Assembly: GCA_028683995.1 (NCBI GenBank)
Contig: JAQUGU010000086.1
Location: forward strand, 1-7,063
Origin: Syntrophomonadaceae bacterium
GTDB lineage: Bacteria > Bacillota > Syntrophomonadia > Syntrophomonadales > Syntrophomonadaceae
DNA length: 7,063 nucleotides
Direction of reading: 5' to 3'
A program made the translations under genes and the position numbers. The notes beneath the pieces are model-generated. The model was not told where the DNA came from. It saw nothing but the letters and a program-made list of their open reading frames with translations, and made no database searches. This document shows positions 1 through 6,081 of the stretch, piece after piece (position 1 is the stretch's first letter; each line of letters starts with the position of its first letter).

Positions 1-142
1 TGCAAAAACCCTTAATTGATTGCATATTAGTGAGTATTGGGTTAAAAGATAGCGGTTTTTAAATTAAGAATCCCCGTTGCTTCCCCTTACTCTCAATCCG
101 CGTAGTTCCCTAAATTTTCCGCGGGTTCCGCGTCTAATCAAC
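1..142. other. Non-coding tail downstream of merR
   Basis: I see no credible gene in this stretch. It is downstream of the leftward merR gene. The only structure is a short GC-rich hairpin just after the merR stop (120-132, listed separately). The hexamer TCCGCG recurs near positions 97, 118 and 128, too little to call a repeat element. The rest, 1-90, is AT-rich and featureless to the eye. Confidence 0.5.
120..132 (-). terminator. Weak candidate terminator of merR
   Basis: On the minus strand a 5-bp perfect stem CGCGG / CCGCG closes a 3-base loop AAC, 10 bases after the merR stop codon. What follows is GAAAATTTA rather than a proper T-run, so as an intrinsic terminator it is poor. It may be only a stabilising 3' hairpin, or chance. 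Confidence 0.25.
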
Positions 143-634
143 TTATTTCCCTCTCAGGCGGGAGAGCCAGGATTTTTTTCCTTCTTGATCGGCTTTCCAA
201 AGAGATAAGAATTCATCTATCTTTTTTTCCCTTTCCAGATTACGCTGGTCTATCTTATGCTCCAATTTCTCCATTCTTTGTTCCAAACGGCGGTTTTGCT
301 GCATTAATTCTGTATTTTGCTCCACAATCTGCCGGGTTAAGGATACCATTTCTACCAGGTCCTGAGCAGCTGCTCCACCCTTGGGAGCCAGGCTGGTTTC
401 TTCACTTTCCTCAGTATTTTCCAGGGCCAGTTTTATAGCCGTAGTATTAAGTCCCTTGTTTTTTAACTGCATAACTAATCTCAGGGTGTCAAGGTCGGAA
501 TCAGTATAGAGACGATCACCCCGCTCATTGCGATTTATTTTTAACTTGAGAGAATTCTCCAAATAACGCAAGGTGTGCTGTTCTATTTCTAATATCTCTG
601 CCACTTCACCAATTTTATAAAATCTTTCTTCCAA
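143..634 (-). CDS. MerR-family transcriptional regulator with C-terminal coiled coil
   Basis: The 163-residue protein opens with a MerR-type winged helix-turn-helix: FYKIGEVAEIL and HTLRYLE (about residues 5-26), then the wing RNERGDRLYT (35-44) and the following DLDTLRLVMQLKNKGLN helix region. Family members bind DNA as dimers, often between the -35 and -10 of a promoter with an over-long spacer. No cysteine is present, so it is not a metal- or thiol-sensing MerR of the classical kind. The second half (about 92-145) is a charged, Gln/Glu/Arg/Lys-rich predicted coiled coil with no recognisable ligand pocket, as in RacA-like or DUF3967-like MerR proteins. The start is TTG at 632-634, preceded by AAAGGTG at good spacing. 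Its upstream region carries a large inverted repeat that suggests autoregulation. The target genes cannot be read from the sequence. Confidence 0.9.
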   Translation of the reverse strand: MEERFYKIGEVAEILEIEQHTLRYLENSLKLKINRNERGDRLYTDSDLDTLRLVMQLKNKGLNTTAIKLALENTEESEETSLAPKGGAAAQDLVEMVSLTRQIVEQNTELMQQNRRLEQRMEKLEHKIDQRNLEREKKIDEFLSLWKADQEGKKSWLSRLRGK

Positions 635-638
635 AGTA

Positions 639-647
639 GCACCTTTC
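639..647 (-). promoter_or_regulatory. Ribosome-binding site of merR, supports TTG start
   Basis: On the minus strand AGAAAGGTG lies about five bases before the TTG at 634-632. No ATG or GTG is better placed, and the MerR homology begins immediately at FYKIGE. The TTG start is therefore well supported. Confidence 0.65.
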
Positions 648-656
648 TTCCCTTCT

Positions 657-738
657 CTTCATAAATTGTTATCAGGTGGAGCAATAAAGTGTAAATCCTG
701 CAAAATCGCTAATCTTAAGCTGATAACAAATTATGAAG
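657..738. repeat. 19-bp imperfect inverted repeat upstream of merR (operator-like)
   Basis: The left arm 657-675 is CTTCATAAATTGTTATCAG. The right arm 720-738 is its reverse complement at 18 of 19 positions. The arms are separated by 44 bases. The left arm ends about 10 bases upstream of the merR ribosome-binding site and overlaps a possible merR -10 (minus-strand TAACAA, 671-666, 18 bases downstream of TTTACA at 695-690). It could be a two-site operator allowing looped autorepression, or a long hairpin in a leader transcript. The symmetry is seen directly; the function is inferred. Confidence 0.6.
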
Positions 739-768
739 TACCCCTCATAGCAGCTCAAAACTCTCAGC

Positions 769-800
769 TTGACTATCAAGTTAATAATTAACTTTATTGT
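769..800 (+). promoter_or_regulatory. Candidate MerR-type promoter with palindromic spacer
   Basis: TTGACT (769-774) resembles a -35 and TATTGT (795-800) a -10, 20 bases apart. Between them sits a perfect palindrome, AAGTTAATAATTAACTT (778-794; 7-bp arms, 3-base centre). A 19-20-base spacer occupied by a dyad is the classical layout of MerR-controlled promoters. An alternative reading with an 18-base spacer uses TTTATT (793-798). It would drive rightward transcription into a region that has a terminator but no gene. Confidence 0.4.
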
Positions 801-830
801 AAGCCTTACTTTCCCTTCCCTCTTTCTAAA

Positions 831-868
831 ATGCTCATATACAATTACTTATTAATATATATGAGCAT
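831..868 (+). repeat. 11-bp inverted repeat abutting the terminator
   Basis: ATGCTCATATA (831-841) and TATATGAGCAT (858-868) are exact reverse complements with a 16-base AT-rich loop. The repeat ends one base before the terminator stem begins, giving two consecutive stem-loops in a rightward transcript. It might also act as a DNA-level operator. No other copy is present in the window. Confidence 0.6.
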
Positions 869-896
869 AACCGTCCTTATTAGGACGGTTTTTTTT
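869..896 (+). terminator. Rho-independent terminator, rightward, no annotated upstream gene
   Basis: AACCGTCCT (869-877), loop TATT, AGGACGGTT (882-890), then a run of T to 896. The stem is 9 bp and perfect. Read on the minus strand it lacks a following T-run, so it works rightward only. No plus-strand gene exists between the window start and this point, which is the main argument for an unannotated short transcript here. Confidence 0.85.
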
Positions 897-902
897 GCCC
901 AT

Positions 903-929
903 AAAAAAAGCCCCCGCCAAAGCGGGGGC
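903..929 (-). terminator. Rho-independent terminator of acyl-CoA dehydrogenase 1
   Basis: On the minus strand GCCCCCGC (929-922), a 4-base loop TTTG and GCGGGGGC (917-910) form a perfect 8-bp GC stem followed by seven T (909-903). It begins 14 bases after the stop codon of the leftward dehydrogenase gene, and separates that gene from merR transcription. Confidence 0.92.
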
Positions 930-943
930 CTGGTATCAGGTTT

Positions 944-2785
944 TTAGTATTCGAATGCTCCAATGGGAACATCGAGAACGGAGGAGTCTCCGTCTTTAAC
1001 GATTTCAGCTACCGCCCATACATTGGGAACCACATTTCTCAGATAGTAACGGGCAGCAAGTACCTTACCGGTATAGAATTCATAGTCGAAGTGGTCAGGG
1101 CCAACTTCTTTAGCCTTCTTGTCCGCCAGCAAGGCCTGGTCAAGTATTAGACGACCACAGTAAAGCTGAGAGGTAGCAGTCAGGATACGGCGGGCAAAGA
1201 CCGGCATCATGCCATATTGCTTATTGCCGAAATAGCCGCCGATAGCCATCTGAATCTGGGTGTAAGCATCCAGCGCCCGGCCCAAGTTTTCAAATTCTTT
1301 TCCGAAGCCTTCGGCACCTTTGTTAGCTTCAAAGAAATCTCTCATTTCCTGGACAAATGCTCCAAAGGATGCACCCTTCTTCAGTAGCCATTTACGTCCA
1401 ATCAGGTCCATGGACTGGATGAAGTTGGTTCCTTCCCAGATGGAGTAGATTTTTACATCACGCGCAATCTGGGCTACCGGGTATTCTTCACAGTATCCAT
1501 AGCCGCCATAGCACTGAATAGCTTCGCCGATCAGCCACCAGGCTTCATCGGAAGGATAAGCCTTACAGAGCGGAGTAGAAACCTCTATCAAGTCATTGGC
1601 CTTGTCTCTTGCTTCCGGATTAGGATCATGTGCACGCACGTCGAAAGCAAAATAGGTCTTGTAGAGCATGGCTCTCATAGCCTCGACATGAGCTTTGCCG
1701 CAGAGTAAAGCCCGTTTAATATCTTCATGGTTTATAATGGTTACCCTGTCACCCTTGGGATTGGTCAGCGGGCGTCCCTGTATACGTTCCTTACAATAGT
1801 CGCGGGCATTATAATAAGCGTTGGCAATACAGGATAGAGCAGCGTGTCCGGTCTCCATACGAGCACCGTTCATCATCACAAACATCTGAGCCATACCTTC
1901 ACCTTTGCCATCGTTTTCCCGTGGGTCTGCACCCAAAAGCCAGCCGCGGCAGGTGTTGTTTTCGCCAAAGGACAGAGCTGCAGTGCAGGAACCATGCTGT
2001 CCCAGCTTATGCTCGGCAGCAGTAGTTTCTACATCGTTTAGTTCACCCAGGCTGCCATCTTCGTTAACCCAATATTTCGGTACTACGAAAAGTGAAATGC
2101 CCTTGGTACCCGGCTTGGAACCCTCGACACGGGCCAGGTAGAGGTGAATAATATTTTCGGTGAAGTCATTGTCTCCACCAGTTATAAATATTTTGCTTCC
2201 CTTAATTTTGAAAATACGGGGATCATCGGTAGGATAAGCCCGGGATAAAATATCGCCTACGTCGGAACCAGCAGTAGGTTCAGTCAAACACATGGTTCCG
2301 GACCAGGTTCCATCCATCATCTTGGGCAAAAACATTTCTTTTAAATGGTCGTCGCCGAAATCCTGAATCAGTTCGGCGGAACCGCTGGTCAATATAATAT
2401 AAGGGCCAAAAGTGGGATTGGCGGCACACAGCATTTCCCATACCGTTGAATGCAGGAGATGGGGCAGTACCATGGCATCTTCGGAATCATCGATATTGCT
2501 GGTCCCCCAGCCTTCCTCTTGGAGCTTCTTAAAAAGCGGCCCAAAAGTTGGTGGCAAAGTAACTTTACCATTCTCCAATTTGACCGGATTGGCATCACCG
2601 TCTTCATTGGTAGGTTCTACAACCTCTTTAGCCATCTTAAGAATAGGTTGCAGAACTGATTTGACATCATCTTTGGAATAATAGTCGGCAAAATTCGGGT
2701 AATTAAAAATCTGTTCCGTGGGTAGCCATTCTTGAATGATAAATTCAAAATCTCTTATATTCTGATATGCAAAATTAGCAGCCAT
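944..2785 (-). CDS. Acyl-CoA dehydrogenase 1, long (DmdC-like, ~600-aa) type
   Basis: This is a 613-residue cytosolic FAD enzyme expected to oxidise an acyl-CoA to the trans-2-enoyl-CoA, passing electrons to an electron-transfer flavoprotein. Visible marks are the FAD/substrate signature CLTEPTAGSD (166-175), the FITGG strand (200-204), QCYGGYGYCEEYP (424-436), and IYSIWEGTN with the expected catalytic base Glu451. The roughly 150 residues after that form the C-terminal domain that distinguishes the ~600-residue members from the ~380-residue classical enzymes. I start at the ATG at 2785-2783, which has GGAGGGAG upstream and aligns with the paralogue's N-terminus. An in-frame ATG 16 codons further upstream has no ribosome-binding site. 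The gene has its own terminator and a probable own promoter. Substrate chain length cannot be told from sequence; butyryl-CoA or a longer acyl-CoA is plausible. Confidence 0.93.
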   Translation of the reverse strand: MAANFAYQNIRDFEFIIQEWLPTEQIFNYPNFADYYSKDDVKSVLQPILKMAKEVVEPTNEDGDANPVKLENGKVTLPPTFGPLFKKLQEEGWGTSNIDDSEDAMVLPHLLHSTVWEMLCAANPTFGPYIILTSGSAELIQDFGDDHLKEMFLPKMMDGTWSGTMCLTEPTAGSDVGDILSRAYPTDDPRIFKIKGSKIFITGGDNDFTENIIHLYLARVEGSKPGTKGISLFVVPKYWVNEDGSLGELNDVETTAAEHKLGQHGSCTAALSFGENNTCRGWLLGADPRENDGKGEGMAQMFVMMNGARMETGHAALSCIANAYYNARDYCKERIQGRPLTNPKGDRVTIINHEDIKRALLCGKAHVEAMRAMLYKTYFAFDVRAHDPNPEARDKANDLIEVSTPLCKAYPSDEAWWLIGEAIQCYGGYGYCEEYPVAQIARDVKIYSIWEGTNFIQSMDLIGRKWLLKKGASFGAFVQEMRDFFEANKGAEGFGKEFENLGRALDAYTQIQMAIGGYFGNKQYGMMPVFARRILTATSQLYCGRLILDQALLADKKAKEVGPDHFDYEFYTGKVLAARYYLRNVVPNVWAVAEIVKDGDSSVLDVPIGAFEY

Positions 2786-2794
2786 ATTTCTATA

Positions 2795-2802
2795 CTCCCT
2801 CC
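2795..2802 (-). promoter_or_regulatory. Ribosome-binding site deciding the start of acyl-CoA dehydrogenase 1
   Basis: On the minus strand GGAGGGAG lies about nine bases before the ATG at 2785. It rules in favour of this start over the upstream ATG at 2833. A short upstream TCTCC (2816-2812) could pair with GGAGG across a 9-base loop and partly mask it, but only with five pairs including one G-T. Confidence 0.7.
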
Positions 2803-2841
2803 AATTTGTAAGGAGACCCCCCCAAATATGCAATAATAAAA

Positions 2842-2870
2842 GATATATATAAGCTGTATCGCTTTGTTAA
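2842..2870 (-). promoter_or_regulatory. Candidate promoter of acyl-CoA dehydrogenase 1
   Basis: On the minus strand TTAACA (2870-2865) and TATATC (2847-2842) are 17 bases apart, about 60 bases upstream of the start codon. The -35 is a 5/6 and the -10 a 4/6 match to the vegetative consensus. The AT-rich surroundings offer alternatives, so this is a candidate only. Confidence 0.35.
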
Positions 2871-2944
2871 GGAAGCTCCCCCTTTTCTAAATATACTAAA
2901 CTTCCCCCAGGGTATAGTGCCTACAGCACAGAAACTACTAAAAT

Positions 2945-2962
2945 CCCCCCTGATCACCCCCC
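2945..2962. repeat. Twin C6 tracts around a TGATCA palindrome
   Basis: The plus strand reads CCCCCCTGATCACCCCCC: two identical homopolymer tracts in the same orientation flank a 6-bp palindrome. It is part of a cluster of C-tracts in the upstream region of acyl-CoA dehydrogenase 1. No function is known to me. Confidence 0.5.
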
Positions 2963-3466
2963 TCAATTAGGAATAATCCCTACAGGAGAATATCACAGGT
3001 CTTTGCTACCCTATAATGGCTCTGACCATTCCACCCTTATGGTATTCCACTGTAGAGTTTCCTTTACGAACATAAATATTGCCAACTGCCTGAACTTAAT
3101 TAGAATGGCATAAAGAATCCTTAAAATGTCTTTATTACCATACCATTCACATAATACCATTTTATCTTTATATATATATTTATTATAGCCTTAGCCCAGG
3201 CGCGAGTAAAGAGAAAAGGAATTTCCGAATCCGTAAAATCTAAAAAATTTATAACTGCTGATAACTTTGTAAGCAGGTTACTATAACGATTTGAGCCGGT
3301 CATGCAATCAATTAATTCAAAAAATGAAAAATGTCACAAACTCAACAGGATTTTAGGAAATGATGTTGAATATACATGGGGGAATAATAAATATTTATTT
3401 CTATCCTGAAGAAAGGGGGTTAAGTGGGGATTCTTTCTTAATACGAAAAATATTTTTAACATATTA

Positions 3467-3473
3467 GGGAGGG
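3467..3473 (+). promoter_or_regulatory. Ribosome-binding site of the permease gene
   Basis: GGGAGGG lies four bases before the ATG at 3478 and fixes this start. No clear vegetative promoter could be settled on in the AT-rich 100 bases upstream; TTGAAT at 3366-3371 is a possible -35 without a good partner. Confidence 0.7.
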
Positions 3474-3477
3474 AATT

Positions 3478-4140
3478 ATGGCAAAGGCAAACGCAAACGC
3501 AAACGTTAATGAAACTAAGATTAGTGGGCACATTCAAGAGGTAGTTGCCAATCCGTCACCACTCGGATTATTGGGATTAGCTATGGTAACCCTGGTGGCC
3601 TGTACACAAAAACTGGGGATTACTGATGGAACCGCTTACATTATTCCCTGGGCGATATTTTTAGGTGCTACAGCCCAGTTTGTAGCCGGTTTGTTTGATT
3701 TTAAACATAACAATACTTTTGGCGCAACCGCGTTTTGTGGTTATGGATTCTTCTGGTTTGGAGTAGCCATGACCTGGATGATAGGCAATGGTATGTTTGG
3801 TATGCGCCCGGATGCGGTAATTGATATTAACCAACTCGGTTTTGCCTTCCTGGGCTATTTTATTTTCACCATGTACATGACTATAGGAGCCATGGGAGCC
3901 AATAAGATACTTTTTATTATTTTCTTCTTTATCGACTTGCTTTTCCTGGGGTTATTCATGAGCACCCTGGGCTGGGGCGGAGAAGCCTGGCATACGCTGG
4001 CCGCCTTTGCTGAACTCGGTGTTTCCATCTTTTCTTTCTATGGCTCGGCCGCCACCTTACTCAATTCTCACTACGGATATACTGTACTTCCTATCGGTGA
4101 ACCCTTCGGCCCCTGGACCAGAGCTGCACAGTCCAAATAG
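3478..4140 (+). CDS. GPR1/FUN34/YaaH (SatP-type) acetate/succinate permease
   Basis: This is a 220-residue inner-membrane protein with the family signature NPSPLGL (25-31) before the first membrane helix, and the conserved block NNTFGATAFCGYGFFW (78-93). Six hydrophobic helices are visible at about 30-47, 54-73, 86-104, 118-137, 143-163 and 172-193, the usual count and length for the family. Characterised members (E. coli SatP, yeast Ady2) carry acetate and succinate, so short-chain carboxylate transport is the expected role. Export of fermentation acetate is as likely as uptake here. The N-terminus carries an unusual Ala-Lys/Asn dipeptide run from a hexanucleotide repeat. The gene is monocistronic, divergent from acyl-CoA dehydrogenase 1 and convergent with acyl-CoA dehydrogenase 2, and ends at a strong hairpin. 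Substrate and direction are inferred from context. Confidence 0.92.
   Translation: MAKANANANVNETKISGHIQEVVANPSPLGLLGLAMVTLVACTQKLGITDGTAYIIPWAIFLGATAQFVAGLFDFKHNNTFGATAFCGYGFFWFGVAMTWMIGNGMFGMRPDAVIDINQLGFAFLGYFIFTMYMTIGAMGANKILFIIFFFIDLLFLGLFMSTLGWGGEAWHTLAAFAELGVSIFSFYGSAATLLNSHYGYTVLPIGEPFGPWTRAAQSK
3481..3504 (+). repeat. Hexanucleotide repeat in the permease N-terminus
   Basis: Four tandem 6-base units follow the start codon: one GCAAAG and three GCAAAC. They encode alternating Ala and Lys/Asn in the cytosolic tail before NPSPLGL. Slippage would add or remove dipeptides without breaking the frame. Confidence 0.8.
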
Positions 4141-4162
4141 TTTAAAATAGATTTTTTTAAAT

Positions 4163-4196
4163 AAAAAAGGCAGGTTTTAAAAACCTGCTTTTTTTT
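4163..4196. terminator. Bidirectional terminator between permease and acyl-CoA dehydrogenase 2
   Basis: GCAGGTTT (4170-4177), loop TAA, AAACCTGC (4181-4188), with eight T after it (4189-4196) and six A before it (4163-4168). It can terminate the rightward permease transcript and, read on the other strand, the leftward dehydrogenase transcript. It starts 30 bases after the permease stop. Confidence 0.9.
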
Positions 4197-4200
4197 ACTG

Positions 4201-4230
4201 CCTGGAAAGGAGTTCTAAATCCTTTCCAGG
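4201..4230. repeat. Second 10-bp perfect hairpin in the convergent region
   Basis: CCTGGAAAGG (4201-4210) and CCTTTCCAGG (4221-4230) are exact reverse complements around a 10-base loop. Neither strand shows a T-run straight after it. It is the first structure met by the leftward transcript, 18 bases past the dehydrogenase stop, so it may protect the 3' end or assist the following terminator. Confidence 0.75.
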
Positions 4231-4248
4231 CCGGTTTATTTGTTCAAC

Positions 4249-6081
4249 TTATACCAGGAAGGCCTCTTCTTCAATATCGAGTACCGAGGTATCACCTTCT
4301 TTTACCACTTCCAGGGTTCTAAATATATTAGGTACTATGTTTCTCACAAAATATTTAGCTGCATTTACCTTGCCATTGTAGAAGAGATAATCATAATGGT
4401 CACTACCCAGTTCATCAATCTTCTTCTGAGCCAGTAATGCCTGCTCCAGTATAAGCTGTCCGCAAACCAGCTCCCCGGTGGCCTGCAGTATCCTGGTAGC
4501 ATACAGAGGCATCATGGAAATCTTTTGATTCATAAAATAAGAGGCTATTGTGTTCTGAATCTCTTTATAGGCGTTAACCGCCCGCAGGAGTATGGCCATT
4601 TCTTTTTCAAAATCGGCTGCGCTGGCATTAGCCGTAGCAAATTCTTCTATTTCTGCCAGCCAGTCAGCAAAAACTTTCCCCTTACCCATCATCCATTTAC
4701 GACCGATCAGGTCCATGGATTGTATATAGTTGGTGCCTTCCCATATGGAGTATATTTTTACATCTCTACAAAGCTCTGCGATAGGATATTCTTCAGAATA
4801 GCCATTACCCCCAAATACTTGCATTGCTTCAGCAGTCAATTCCCAGGCCCGGTCGGAGCAATAGGCCTTTACTATGGGAGTATTAACTTCCAGTCGCGCC
4901 TTCACCCTTCTTACTTCATCCGGGTCCTTGGAATATTGGACAATGTCAAAATAGTAATAGGTTTTAAATATTAAGGCACGCATGGCTTCTACATATGCTT
5001 TCAGGTCAAGTAGCATTCTGCGTACATCTTCGTGCTTGATAATGGGCATCCTTTCAGCTTTTAGGTTGGTCATGGGACGCCCCTGAATGCGTTCGGTGGC
5101 ATAAGCAACTGCATTATTATAAGCCAGGGCAGTCTCTGCCAGGGCAGCATGCCCGGTTTCCATACGGGCTCCATTCATCATCTGGAACATCTGGGCCATA
5201 CCTTCACCTTGACCCTCAGCATCAGGAGAATTGCCCACGATATATCCCCGGCACTGATTCTCCTCGCCAAAAGCCATAACACAGGTGGCTGAACCCTTGA
5301 TTCCCATCTTATGTTCTATGCCCACACAGTTCGTATCATTGCTACCCGTTATATTACCATCATCGTCCACCCACATTTTTGGAACCGCAAATAAAGATAT
5401 ACCTCTGGTACCAGGTTTGGCACCTTCCACCCGGGCCAACACCAGGTGAATAATATTTTCCGTAATATCCTGCTCCCCACCGGTAATAAAGCATTTAGTG
5501 CCCTTGATGCGATAAATGCCCTCTACTTCGGTAGGATAAGCTTTGGTTAACAAGTCGCCTACATCGCTCCCGGCATTGGGTTCGGTCAGGCACATGGTGC
5601 CGCCCCATTCCCCACTGTACATTTTTTCTTTAAATAATTCTTTAACTTTGGTACTTCCAAAACTGGTAACCAGGCCAGCAGCCCCGGCAGTAGCCAGTAT
5701 ATATGGCATAAATCCGGCATTGGCTGCTATCTGATATTCGGTACAAGCCCTGAAAAGAGTTTGCGGCAGGTGGCCTTCGGCTTCCTCATCTTCGTTACTT
5801 CCTCCCCACCCATTCTGGTTTAAAAACCAGTAAACTTCTTTAAAAGAAGGGGGAACGGTTACTTTACCTTCTTTAAACTGGGCTTGAATAAGCTCGTTAT
5901 CATCCCTGCTGGGAGCAGTAACTTCCCGAGCCACTTTTAATGCCTGATCCAGGATATTGTCTATATCATCTACACTATAATAGTCTTTAAAAGCATCGAA
6001 ACTAAAAACTTTCCCCATGTCCAACCATTCTTTTAATATAAATTTATGATCTCGTGACGAATAAATATAATTTGATGCCAA
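4249..6081 (-). CDS. Acyl-CoA dehydrogenase 2, long (DmdC-like, ~600-aa) type
   Basis: This 610-residue FAD enzyme is a paralogue of acyl-CoA dehydrogenase 1, collinear along its whole length and by eye more than half identical. It has CLTEPNAGSD (164-173), FITGG (198-202), QVFGGNGYSEEYP (421-433) and IYSIWEGTN with the expected catalytic base Glu448, then the long C-terminal domain. The active-site blocks are nearly the same in both proteins; the N-terminal 130 residues and the stretch between about 380 and 410 differ more, so substrate preference may differ. The start is TTG at 6081-6079, with AGGGGG about nine bases upstream; no ATG lies near the conserved N-terminus MASNYIY. It follows the CoA-transferase gene by 130 bp on the same strand without a terminator between, suggesting co-transcription. 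Substrate is not determinable from sequence. Confidence 0.93.
   Translation of the reverse strand: MASNYIYSSRDHKFILKEWLDMGKVFSFDAFKDYYSVDDIDNILDQALKVAREVTAPSRDDNELIQAQFKEGKVTVPPSFKEVYWFLNQNGWGGSNEDEEAEGHLPQTLFRACTEYQIAANAGFMPYILATAGAAGLVTSFGSTKVKELFKEKMYSGEWGGTMCLTEPNAGSDVGDLLTKAYPTEVEGIYRIKGTKCFITGGEQDITENIIHLVLARVEGAKPGTRGISLFAVPKMWVDDDGNITGSNDTNCVGIEHKMGIKGSATCVMAFGEENQCRGYIVGNSPDAEGQGEGMAQMFQMMNGARMETGHAALAETALAYNNAVAYATERIQGRPMTNLKAERMPIIKHEDVRRMLLDLKAYVEAMRALIFKTYYYFDIVQYSKDPDEVRRVKARLEVNTPIVKAYCSDRAWELTAEAMQVFGGNGYSEEYPIAELCRDVKIYSIWEGTNYIQSMDLIGRKWMMGKGKVFADWLAEIEEFATANASAADFEKEMAILLRAVNAYKEIQNTIASYFMNQKISMMPLYATRILQATGELVCGQLILEQALLAQKKIDELGSDHYDYLFYNGKVNAAKYFVRNIVPNIFRTLEVVKEGDTSVLDIEEEAFLV

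Larger units (their letters stand above)
805..896 (+). ncRNA. Candidate small RNA, about 90 nt, between merR and acyl-CoA dehydrogenase 1
   Basis: A rightward promoter-like element (769-800) is followed by a C/U-rich single-stranded stretch (809-825), then two adjacent hairpins: 831-841 pairing with 858-868 (11 bp), and a terminator at 869-896. No reading frame with a ribosome-binding site lies inside; the ATG at 831 has only pyrimidines upstream and its frame runs through the terminator. This matches the general architecture of a bacterial small RNA. I recognise no known RNA family. The 5' end is an estimate from the promoter position, and expression is unproven. Confidence 0.35.
2786..3477. 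other. Divergent intergenic region, 692 bp, no convincing gene
   Basis: This stretch separates the leftward dehydrogenase gene from the rightward permease gene and must hold both promoters. A 60-codon minus-strand frame at 3121-3303 has no ribosome-binding site and no recognisable domain, so I do not call it. Visible contents are runs of five to seven C at 2817-2823, 2878-2882, 2904-2908, 2945-2950 and 2957-2962, runs of G at 3378-3382, 3415-3419 and 3426-3429, a pair of ATTCCAC direct repeats (3028-3034 and 3044-3050), and an AT palindrome AAAAATATTTTT (3446-3457). I found no tRNA fold or transposon ends. Confidence 0.5.

Noticed and set aside
831..946. A 38-codon plus-strand frame starting at ATG 831
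   Set aside because: It is preceded by pyrimidines rather than a ribosome-binding site, and it runs through two terminator hairpins.
2786..2833. A 16-codon N-terminal extension of acyl-CoA dehydrogenase 1 from the ATG at 2833
   Set aside because: No ribosome-binding site precedes that ATG, the true GGAGGGAG lies downstream of it, and the paralogue aligns from the internal Met at 2785.
2817..2962. A canonical G-quadruplex in the acyl-CoA dehydrogenase 1 leader
   Set aside because: Four G-tracts with short loops are needed, but the tracts here are separated by about 54, 21, 36 and 6 bases.
3028..3050. ATTCCAC direct repeat pair, considered as an iteron or operator
   Set aside because: There are only two 7-base copies with no further array or promoter, so it is not distinguishable from chance.
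3121..3303. A 60-codon minus-strand open frame in the divergent intergenic region
   Set aside because: It has no ribosome-binding site, no recognisable domain, and an Ile/Lys/Tyr-rich tail typical of translated AT-rich non-coding DNA.
3364..3370. TGTTGAA resembling a Spo0A box (TGTCGAA) upstream of the permease
   Set aside because: One mismatch in a 7-base motif is common by chance, and no second box or clear promoter accompanies it.
4240..4974. Plus-strand open frames opposite acyl-CoA dehydrogenase 2 (65 and 149 codons)
   Set aside because: They lie antisense to a gene with clear family signatures and have no ribosome-binding sites or recognisable domains; they are shadows of that gene.
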